Source: an uncultured Clostridia bacterium
GTDB taxonomy: Bacteria > Bacillota > Clostridia > Christensenellales > Aristaeellaceae
DNA: 6,526 bases
Reading direction: 5' to 3'
NCBI GenBank assembly: GCA_904420265.1
Contig: CAJFUU010000281.1
Span: 1 to 6,526, forward strand
Below the pieces are notes generated by a model. The model was not told where the DNA came from, did not search any database, and saw nothing but the letters and a program-made list of their open reading frames with translations. Of this stretch, positions 1-4,693 are shown one piece after another; the stretch's first letter is position 1; the number at the start of each line of letters is the position of its first letter. The translations under genes and the position numbers were made by a program.

Positions 1-1521
1 GTCGAATACGCCATCTATGACGTCATCACCAAGATGCTGCGTGTAGAGGGCGATTTGGAAGATAATTCCACCAACCGCGCCGCCATGCAGCGCAAGCTGC
101 GCACCGGCGGTTACCGCGTTTATACCTCGCTGGACCCGGCTGTACAGGAAGCGGCGCAGGAAGCCGTCACCAACTGGAACGGCTACCCAAGCATGCGCTA
201 TTCCAACGACAGCACCAGCAGGCAATCGCTCGGCGGCGGGGAGTATCTGGAAGTGGTGCAACCCCAGGCGGCGGCAACGGTCATCAATTACCGCACGGGT
301 GAAATCGTCGCCATTGTCGGCGGCCGTGAAGAGCCCGTGCAGCAGCTTCTGCGCAACCGCGCCTACCAGAACAACATGCCGGTGGGTTCGTCCATCAAGC
401 CGCTGTCCATCTATGGGCCGGCGTTCGATTTGGGCAATTCCCCGGGCACGCCGGTATTGAACCTTCCAATCCCCATTCTGAACTGGGTAAGCGAGAACCG
501 CTACCCCAACAACTTTGGCGGCGGCGGCTTCACCGGTTCAGAATCCATGCGTTACGCCATGAACCGCTCGCACAACACGGCGGCGGCACAGGCGCTGATG
601 ACCTATGTGGGCATTGAAAATTCCGTGGCCTACCTGTTGCGCCTGGGCGTGGACCCCAACCACATCAACGCCAACGGCGCGGGCCTGGCGTTGGGCAGTT
701 CCGGCCTGACAACGCTGGAAATGGCCGCGGGCTTCGGCGCCATCGGCAATCTGGGCGAATATCTGGAGCCTTACGCCTTCACGCGCGTGGAAAATTCCGA
801 CGGTTCCATCTATATCGACATTTCCCAGGTGCAAATCCGCCGCCAGGTGTTTAAGGAATCCACGGCCTGGATGCTGGTGGACGTGCTGAAAGGATGCGTC
901 ACCTCCGGCGTGGGCACGGGCTCGCGGGCCAACTTCCAGGGCATGGAGGTGGCGGGCAAGACCGGCACGAATTCCGACTATCGCGGCGTGACCTTCGCGG
1001 GCATGACGGGATACTACGCCGCCGCGGTGTGGATCGGCTCGGACGACTACCGGCCTTTGAGCAGCGACGCCACCGGCGGCACCTATGCCGCGCCGTTGTG
1101 GGCGGAGATTATGGAGGCGGTGCATCGCGTTACCGGCTGCACGGAAAATACGCCCATTCTCACCAAGTCCGCCTCCGCTGTGGGCCTGGTGACGGCGCAG
1201 TGTTGCGGCGTTTCGGGCATGCGCCCCACGGCCGCCTGCGTCAACGATGTCAACGGTTACGGCGTCAATACCGACTACTATCTCGCCGGCACAGAACCGG
1301 ATACCGACTGCAATATGCACCGCGCTCTTACCTTCTGCACCAGAAGCCGCATGCGCGCGACCAGCAACTGTTCCTCTACCACCGTGCGCGGCATCATCTA
1401 CATTCCCGCAGGCCATCCGCTGCGCATGGCCGACGACATGAGCGTGGTGCGGCAGTACTTCTACGGCGCCACGACCGATGAAAACGAGCCCGGCGTCGGC
1501 TACTGCACCACCTGCCGTTAG
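1..1521 (+). CDS. Class A penicillin-binding protein (PBP1A-type), 5'-truncated, transpeptidase domain plus Cys-rich tail
   Basis: Bifunctional peptidoglycan synthase that crosslinks stem peptides outside the membrane. The frame is open from base 1, so the gene starts upstream; an ATG at 34 lies inside it and is not the start. 506 codons are visible. Class A PBPs usually run 700-900 residues, so the membrane anchor and glycosyltransferase domain are missing. Counting from window codon 1, the linker GGYRVYTSLDPAVQ opens the transpeptidase domain. The three active-site motifs are intact: SSIK at 130-133 (nucleophile S130, base 388), SHN at 190-192 (base 568) and KTGT at 320-323 (base 958). The last roughly 125 residues carry ten cysteines, including two equally spaced CxxSxMRxTxxC motifs (bases 1204-1239 and 1336-1371), a shape like the CxxSGKxAxxxC tails of clostridial PBP1A. 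The stop is TAG. Codon use is strongly GC-rich. The identification is secure; the exact paralogue is not. Confidence 0.95.
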   Translation, partial: VEYAIYDVITKMLRVEGDLEDNSTNRAAMQRKLRTGGYRVYTSLDPAVQEAAQEAVTNWNGYPSMRYSNDSTSRQSLGGGEYLEVVQPQAAATVINYRTGEIVAIVGGREEPVQQLLRNRAYQNNMPVGSSIKPLSIYGPAFDLGNSPGTPVLNLPIPILNWVSENRYPNNFGGGGFTGSESMRYAMNRSHNTAAAQALMTYVGIENSVAYLLRLGVDPNHINANGAGLALGSSGLTTLEMAAGFGAIGNLGEYLEPYAFTRVENSDGSIYIDISQVQIRRQVFKESTAWMLVDVLKGCVTSGVGTGSRANFQGMEVAGKTGTNSDYRGVTFAGMTGYYAAAVWIGSDDYRPLSSDATGGTYAAPLWAEIMEAVHRVTGCTENTPILTKSASAVGLVTAQCCGVSGMRPTAACVNDVNGYGVNTDYYLAGTEPDTDCNMHRALTFCTRSRMRATSNCSSTTVRGIIYIPAGHPLRMADDMSVVRQYFYGATTDENEPGVGYCTTCR

Positions 1522-1529
1522 TCAACGCC

Positions 1530-1559
1530 CTGGCCCCGCCGGTTCGCTGGCGGGGCCAG
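1530..1559 (+). terminator. Strong hairpin just after the PBP stop, terminator-like but without a T-run
   Basis: CTGGCCCCGCC (1530-1540) pairs perfectly with GGCGGGGCCAG (1549-1559). The inner bases add a G-T and a G-C pair and leave a TTCG tetraloop (1543-1546), so the RNA stem is about 13 bp. It starts 8 bases after the PBP stop, where a terminator is expected. The bases after it (AACTTCTGG) are not a T-run, so it may serve as a 3'-end stabilising hairpin or an inefficient terminator. Confidence 0.6.
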
Positions 1560-1582
1560 AACTTCTGGCGGGGCCAGACCTT
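1547..1582. repeat. 18-bp tandem duplication, two copies
   Basis: Bases 1547-1564 (CTGGCGGGGCCAGAACTT) and 1565-1582 (CTGGCGGGGCCAGACCTT) are adjacent copies that differ at one base. Each copy holds the full right arm of the hairpin that follows the PBP gene, so the single left arm at 1530-1540 could pair with either. The second copy is followed by TTTAAAATG, slightly more T-rich than the first. The 11-mer CTGGCGGGGCC occurs a third time at 2391-2401. Confidence 0.8.
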
Positions 1583-1914
1583 TAAAATGCCTGCTGCGGC
1601 GCGAAGGCCAGCCCTGAACGCATAGTTTTCCGGACATATGATTTTCCGCGAGCGCAAGGGCCAGAGCATGTTTGAAAAGGGAAACATCCGCAATTCGGAA
1701 GGGATTTTCCGCTGGTTTCGCGAAGAATTCGCAGGCTTCGTAGAGCCAAGTCAAGAATTCGAAGCGCCAAAATGGGCAAAAGACGCCGAAGTTGCATTTT
1801 GAGGAGTTTTCTAACACACTCTGGGCATTTTAAAAAGACGGCAAAACCGTCCAGATTGAACGCAGATGCCGGCTTTTAAGAAAGCGCCGCCCAGCCTGTT
1901 CTGTCGATATTTTG

Positions 1915-1942
1915 ACCTCGCCGTTCATTCCGGCGAGGTTTT
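1915..1942 (+). terminator. Intrinsic terminator-like hairpin
   Basis: ACCTCGCCG (1915-1923) pairs perfectly with CGGCGAGGT (1931-1939) around a 7-base loop and runs into TTTT at 1939-1942, then GAATCTT. The T-tract is on the plus-strand side, so it would stop plus-strand transcription such as readthrough from the PBP gene about 400 bp upstream. The minus-strand side lacks a T-run. Confidence 0.5.
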
Positions 1943-2375
1943 GAATCTTGCGGTCAGCATGTATCACGCATTAAAAGCCGGAAATTCAAAAGATTTTCGA
2001 GATGGCCGCTCTTGGCCGGTTGGCAAATAAAACTGACAAGACGATTTCCGCTTCGGGGAAAGGGCGTCTGTGGTTCTTTCGCCCTGCTGCCGTTATCGCG
2101 CGAGAATATGCCCTTTCCGCCAAATCGCGCCAGCATGCAGCATCCAACACATGCGTATCTTTTATATTGCGAAATGGCACAAAAATGCAACGCTGATTTT
2201 TCATCTTCGGCGATCCTGCGTCCGCAAAGCCGCCAGCGTCCGCCGCGCGGCGACCGGCAAGCCTTTCAACCAGTTCGGCGGCAAGCCTGTCGATTGAAAG
2301 CGCATCCACTCCGCTTTGCGCACCCGTGGGATTTTCAGCGTCCTATCCGACAGAAAGTTAGAGACAACGTATAAA

Positions 2376-2406
2376 GCCCTGCCTGTCGTCCTGGCGGGGC
2401 CCTTTT
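2376..2406 (+). terminator. Possible intrinsic terminator
   Basis: GCCCTGCC (2376-2383) pairs with GGCGGGGC (2393-2400), with one G-T wobble and a 9-base loop, followed by CC and TTTT (2403-2406). The right arm contains the same CTGGCGGGGCC 11-mer found twice after the PBP gene. No plus-strand gene lies directly upstream, so it may belong to a repeat unit or an unrecognised transcript. Confidence 0.4.
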
Positions 2407-2645
2407 GTACAGCGAAACCCGCGTTCGGGTGGGCCAGAGGGGGTATCGCCATGCGCAAAATCGCCAAATCTTTTTTGCAAGCAAGGGCTCGTGGACAAAA
2501 GCCATCGCAAAGAAAAGGGGGCAACGGCTGCCTTTGGCGGCGTCTGGGTGGAGCCGGTCCATGCGCCGGCAATCGAAGCGCGTGAGCGTTGCCGGCATTA
2601 CGCCCTTACAGGGCTTCGTCATGCCGCCGGCTTTGCCTGCGGTTA

Positions 2646-2675
2646 CAGATTGTCAAAAAGTATTTTGACAATCTG
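2646..2675. repeat. Perfect 13-bp inverted repeat with 4-base spacer
   Basis: CAGATTGTCAAAA (2646-2658) is the exact reverse complement of TTTTGACAATCTG (2663-2675), with spacer AGTA. Each arm contains TTGACA read outward on its own strand (2665-2670 plus, 2656-2651 minus), but I see no matching -10 box at 16-18 bp on either side. It could be an operator, a hairpin in RNA, or the terminus of a small mobile repeat. No coding region overlaps it convincingly. Confidence 0.75.
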
Positions 2676-2757
2676 GCGGACGCTGGAGTCCCTCCTCCGT
2701 CGGGCGCCGCGTCTCGAATTTTCAATTTGAGCCGTGACGGTTTCTCCTTTGGCAAAA

Positions 2758-2773
2758 CCGCAGAATTCTGCGG
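2758..2773. repeat. Perfect 16-bp palindrome
   Basis: CCGCAGAATTCTGCGG is fully self-complementary with no spacer. It lies about 85 bp from the 13-bp inverted repeat in the same non-coding block. A spacerless palindrome makes a poor RNA hairpin loop, so a DNA-binding site or a repeat-family signature is more likely than a terminator. Confidence 0.65.
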
Positions 2774-2920
2774 CTTCTGCCTCTCCGGCCGCCCTCTCCA
2801 GCTTTTGCTCGCGCCGCCGTGCTGCACAAGAAAAAACTGCGAGACGCCTTTGCCAATTTTGCAAATTGTCCAAAGCAGTCGGCTTTGTCGACTTGAAAAT
2901 CTTGCGCCGGAAATGATTTT

Positions 2921-2944
2921 GCAGGCGCTCCTGCCTGCCTTTTT
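2921..2944 (+). terminator. Possible intrinsic terminator with T5 tail
   Basis: GCAGGC (2921-2926) pairs with GCCTGC (2933-2938) over a 6-base loop and is followed by C and TTTTT (2940-2944). An alternative stem CTGCC/GGCAG overlaps its right arm. The T-run direction is plus, yet no plus-strand gene precedes it, so it would end an RNA arising inside the non-coding block or catch readthrough heading into the minus-strand P-loop gene. Confidence 0.4.
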
Positions 2945-3060
2945 GGCAGAATAATGCCCTCTGCTTTGGCGGGGCGTAATTTTTCGCGCGCCAACGAGAA
3001 AAATGAAGTTCCGCTTCCCATACTTTGCGCCAGGCGGCAGCGCGTCCGCCGGAGCAGCGC

Positions 3061-3561
3061 TTAGGCGTTCATGCGTGCAATTTGCGCGGCGGCCTTCGCG
3101 GGCGCAAGGTTTGAAATATCCAGCATGGGTATGCCCAGCGCCTCGTACAGCGGCAAATAGGCAAGGCTGCGCGCAATGACGTCCACCTCGCGCTCCCCCG
3201 CCTCCACGTCCCGTCGCAAGCGCTGTGTAAGCACTTCCCGCGTGCAGGTCAGCGCCAGGGGCAGCACCGTCCACCCCTGCGTATGCAAGCGAGCGCAGAT
3301 ACCGTCAATGATTTCCCGCTGGTGCATGACCCAACAAAACACCACATTTTGAAACGCGCCGCAAGTAAGGAAATTGTTAAGCGCATGGCAAATATTGTCA
3401 AGGACAACGCCCTTTGTAGCAGGCGTGACCCGAAACGGATGCATGTCCCAACACCAGTCCCCATCCAGAAACGCACAATCCGGCAAAAAATCACGCAAGG
3501 CGCGGCCAACCGTGGTTTTTCCCACGCCCATGGGCCCGCAGAGCATAAAAAGGCGCTTCAT
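3061..3561 (-). CDS. Small P-loop NTPase, kinase-like (AAA_33/AAA_18-type)
   Basis: A 166-residue single-domain cytoplasmic P-loop protein. The Walker A motif GPMGVGKT is at residues 9-16, right after the first strand RLFMLC. An LDGDWCW motif at 32-38 has the position and shape of the substrate-binding acidic motif of small-molecule kinases such as gluconokinase and chloramphenicol phosphotransferase. LRRDVEAGER at 115-124 resembles a basic LID segment. The length suits this kinase group, and there is no membrane segment. The substrate cannot be read from the sequence; a nucleoside, sugar or antibiotic kinase are all possible. The ATG start is supported by GGAGGG 6 bases upstream on the minus strand; the stop is TAA. 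The VOC gene lies upstream on the same strand, but a strong hairpin separates them, so it is probably expressed separately. The fold is confident, the function unknown. Confidence 0.85.
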   Translation of the reverse strand: MKRLFMLCGPMGVGKTTVGRALRDFLPDCAFLDGDWCWDMHPFRVTPATKGVVLDNICHALNNFLTCGAFQNVVFCWVMHQREIIDGICARLHTQGWTVLPLALTCTREVLTQRLRRDVEAGEREVDVIARSLAYLPLYEALGIPMLDISNLAPAKAAAQIARMNA

Positions 3562-3664
3562 TCTTCACCCTCCAAACGGCGTTTGCGACGTTGCTATCAG
3601 AATCAGCGCGTCCTGCACTTTGGAAGGAGCGCATTCTCCTGCCAGCGCTATAGAAAAGCGCAAA

Positions 3665-3719
3665 GCCGGGCGGAGTGCCGGAGCGCGCAATGCGCCCGGC
3701 AGCGGCGTCTCCGCCCGGC
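3665..3719 (-). terminator. Large nested terminator hairpin downstream of the VOC gene
   Basis: The 11-bp arms GCCGGGCGGAG (3665-3675) and CTCCGCCCGGC (3709-3719) are perfectly complementary. Inside, TGCCGG (3676-3681) pairs with CCGGCA (3696-3701), and GCGC (3685-3688) with GCGC (3692-3695) around AAT. On the minus strand it lies 25 bases after the VOC stop and runs into TTTGCGCTTTTC, a moderate T-tract; the plus-strand side has none. It therefore most likely ends VOC transcription before the P-loop gene. Confidence 0.65.
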
Positions 3720-3744
3720 CCGCCTCGGCACAAAAACGAATAAC

Positions 3745-4146
3745 TCAGTGCTTGTCGGATTTTCCCTTGTCCAGCCAGACAATGTATTCCAGCACATTCC
3801 GGTCCGGATCCATAAAATACACCCACCGCTCGGATCCGGCGATTTCATTCGGCCCGTCGAGGATAGGAATACCTTCCTTTTCTAGCGTTTCGAGGACTGC
3901 ATCCATATCGTCTGTCTCAAAGCAAAGATGCGGGCAATAGGGTCGTTCCGGCATGGCGGGCATGTAGGCGACGCCTATCGTTTCGATCAGTTCCAGCCGC
4001 GCGCCATTGTACTCCAGAAACACACCTCGTTCGCCAAACTCCTGCGAATCGACCGTAAAGAGAACCTTGAAGCCGAGTTTTTCCGTATAAAAATGAATCG
4101 CATTTTCCAGATTGGCCACGCGAAACGCGCCATGATCGTAAGCCAT
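3745..4146 (-). CDS. VOC-superfamily (glyoxalase/bleomycin-resistance fold) protein
   Basis: A 133-residue protein of the vicinal oxygen chelate superfamily, made of two beta-alpha-beta-beta-beta modules and probably a cytoplasmic homodimer. Module 1 covers about residues 4-55, with the family signature NAIHFYTEKLGFKV at 15-28. Module 2 covers about 73-124 and ends in YFMDPDRNVLEYI at 110-122. Candidate metal ligands fit the glyoxalase I pattern: H5, E52 (or E55), H73 and E120. Members include glyoxalase I, fosfomycin and bleomycin resistance proteins and dioxygenases. The retained ligand set favours a metal-dependent lyase-like role, but the substrate is unknown. The start is the ATG at 4146, because AGGAGG lies 7 bases upstream; the in-frame GTG at 4167 would overlap that site and is rejected. 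The stop is TGA. A nested hairpin follows the gene and operator-like repeats precede it. Confidence 0.9.
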   Translation of the reverse strand: MAYDHGAFRVANLENAIHFYTEKLGFKVLFTVDSQEFGERGVFLEYNGARLELIETIGVAYMPAMPERPYCPHLCFETDDMDAVLETLEKEGIPILDGPNEIAGSERWVYFMDPDRNVLEYIVWLDKGKSDKH

Positions 4147-4153
4147 ATTCCAA

Positions 4154-4159
4154 CCTCCT
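4154..4159 (-). promoter_or_regulatory. Ribosome binding site fixing the VOC start
   Basis: The minus strand reads AGGAGG, a perfect Shine-Dalgarno core, then TTGGAAT and the ATG at 4146. The 7-base spacing is ideal. It decides for the 133-residue product over the longer frame from the GTG at 4167. Confidence 0.85.
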
Positions 4160-4211
4160 CTTCCCACTTGGCAAATTCAGATGTATAGAAGCATATTTGA
4201 AGTGATTTCGG

Positions 4212-4245
4212 GGCAAAACATTCGCAAATATGTTGATGTTTTACC
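4212..4245. promoter_or_regulatory. Dyad upstream of the VOC gene, possible operator
   Basis: GGCAAAACAT (4212-4221) and ATGTTTTACC (4236-4245) are inverted copies matching at 9 of 10 positions, with a 14-base spacer. The dyad lies 66-99 bp upstream of the VOC ATG, where a promoter is expected. The AT-rich minus-strand stretch just downstream contains TATACA at about 4183-4188, but no good -35 box at the right distance, so the promoter itself is not called. Confidence 0.45.
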
Positions 4246-4270
4246 CATTATTCGGGGCGCCTCGTCTTCT

Positions 4271-4289
4271 TAGTATCAAAATAGTATCA
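4271..4289. repeat. Direct repeat of TAGTATCA with 11-bp period
   Basis: TAGTATCA occurs at 4271-4278 and 4282-4289, separated by AAA. The 11-bp period places both copies on the same face of the helix, as in tandem activator or repressor sites. It lies about 125-143 bp upstream of the VOC start. Confidence 0.5.
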
Positions 4290-4369
4290 CAGAAACGGAG
4301 AAAAAGCAATCTTTTCAGGCCCTGCACAGCCCCGAAAAGCCCTCCTCCTTTTGAGGGGAGTTTCTGCCG

Positions 4370-4396
4370 AAATCAGTCTCAATTTGAGACCGATTT
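4370..4396. repeat. 27-bp imperfect palindrome centred on GTCTCAATTTGAGAC
   Basis: GTCTCAA (4376-4382) and TTGAGAC (4384-4390) are perfect inverted arms around one central T. After one mismatched pair (4375/4391) the flanks AAATC (4370-4374) and GATTT (4392-4396) also pair, giving 12 paired positions in a 27-bp site. It separates the VOC upstream region from the hairpin series. It could be a regulator site, a recombination site or an end of an insertion sequence. I have a weak recollection of TCTCAATTTGAGAC-like motifs at insertion-sequence ends in Firmicutes, which cannot be confirmed here. Confidence 0.6.
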
Positions 4397-4421
4397 TGAC
4401 CACCGCATGAGAGTGTAGACG

Positions 4422-4523
4422 CTCCCGGGCAACAGGGAGTTGATTTCTGTCCTCCAGCGGAAATCAATCCCACCGCGGGGCGCAATTCGACCGCCAGCCC
4501 CGCCCAAAATCAAAAGAGGCGGG
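4422..4523. other. Series of hairpins resembling an origin-of-transfer region
   Basis: Consecutive stems are CTCCC/GGGAG (4422-4426, 4435-4439), TTGATTTC/GAAATCAA (4440-4447, 4460-4467) and GCGGGGC/GCCCCGC (4475-4481, 4497-4503). A competing stem CCCGCC/GGCGGG (4499-4504, 4518-4523) shares the last left-hand bases. The second stem starts directly where the first ends. The layout and the GC-rich GCGGGGCGCAATTCGACCGC motif resemble, from memory, the non-coding mobilisation region of Tn1549-like clostridial integrative elements. No relaxase or accessory mobilisation gene is present, so this would be a relic or an edge. The structure is seen; the identity is inference. Confidence 0.35.
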
Positions 4524-4551
4524 CAAGCACCCTTGGGCCTGTTCACTTTGA

Positions 4552-4665
4552 CAGCCGCAGAGCAAGGCCGGACGGAGCGGTCAATGGCGAGGCGCTTGCG
4601 CGCCGTTCATCCCGACCATTGACGGCCCCGACTGGAATTGCTATTTTCTGGAGATTAAAAAATAA
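4552..4665 (+). pseudogene. Possible 3' relic of a plus-strand reading frame ending DGPDWNCYFLEIKK
   Basis: A frame open from 4552 (after an in-frame TGA at 4549) to TAA at 4663-4665 ends in DGPDWNCYFLEIKK, which looks more like a natural C-terminus than the rest of the segment. It has no start codon or ribosome binding site of its own and directly follows the hairpin series. It could be the tail of an element gene cut by a rearrangement, or chance. The frame converges on the AKR gene, whose stop is only 28 bp away. Confidence 0.25.
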
Positions 4666-4693
4666 ATGTTTTGGTTTTCTTTTAAAAATCCTG

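Larger units (their letters stand above)
1583..3060. other. Long non-coding, hairpin-rich intergenic block between convergent genes
   Basis: No frame here looks like a real protein. The open frames are short, overlap on both strands, lack convincing ribosome binding sites and give arginine-, proline- and cysteine-rich translations typical of chance GC-rich frames. The block is full of inverted repeats. Small ones include GCTTCG/CGAAGC (1735-1740, 1760-1765), GACGG/CCGTC (1837-1841, 1847-1851) and AGTCG/CGACT (2877-2881, 2889-2893), besides the larger elements listed separately. Both flanking genes point into it, so no promoter for them is expected. Its style, modular palindromes and terminator-like stems with no gene, resembles dispersed intergenic repeats of gut Clostridia. 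I have only a loose memory of similar translated stretches recurring in such genomes, so that part is inference. Confidence 0.6.
4168..4693. other. Gene-free segment between the VOC and AKR genes
   Basis: About 525 bp without an intact gene. From left to right it holds the VOC upstream region with a 34-bp dyad and a helical-period direct repeat, a 27-bp imperfect palindrome, a series of GC-rich hairpins (4422-4523), and a short open plus-strand tail ending at 4665. GC content falls sharply after about 4635, where the AT-rich flank of the AKR gene begins. The short open frame at 4440-4622 lies across the hairpin arms, is rich in arginine and proline and has no ribosome binding site, so I do not call it a gene. 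Confidence 0.6.

Noticed and set aside
538..1416. 292-residue open frame antisense to the PBP gene
   Set aside because: It overlaps a certain coding gene with intact catalytic motifs. Its translation is alanine-, glycine-, arginine- and histidine-rich, typical of the reverse frame of GC-rich codons, and it has no ribosome binding site.
894..1481. 195-residue plus-strand frame inside the PBP gene
   Set aside because: It is an arginine- and glycine-rich out-of-frame shadow of the same GC-rich coding sequence.
1518..1817. 99-residue minus-strand frame with an MLENSSKCNFGVFCPFWRFEF start
   Set aside because: It overlaps the PBP stop and the hairpin and tandem repeat, has no good ribosome binding site, and another frame covers most of the same bases. 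Similar translations may exist in databases because the DNA is repeated, which would not make it a gene.
2335..2622. 95-residue minus-strand frame and its overlapping neighbours on both strands
   Set aside because: Several frames of similar length overlap over the same bases with no start signals, which fits repeat DNA better than coding.
2606..3274. 222-residue minus-strand frame
   Set aside because: It runs through the perfect palindromes, contains clusters of arginine and glycine, and overlaps the better-supported P-loop gene in another frame.
3283..3940. Two plus-strand frames antisense to the P-loop and VOC genes
   Set aside because: They overlap two genes with clear family motifs and cross the nested terminator hairpin between them.
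4147..4167. GTG at 4167 as the VOC start, adding seven residues
   Set aside because: The added stretch contains the AGGAGG ribosome binding site itself. The ATG at 4146 has ideal spacing and places H5 where the family metal ligand is expected.
4440..4622. 60-residue plus-strand frame in the hairpin region
   Set aside because: It spans the arms of several stems, is rich in arginine and proline and has no ribosome binding site. The bases are better explained by structure.
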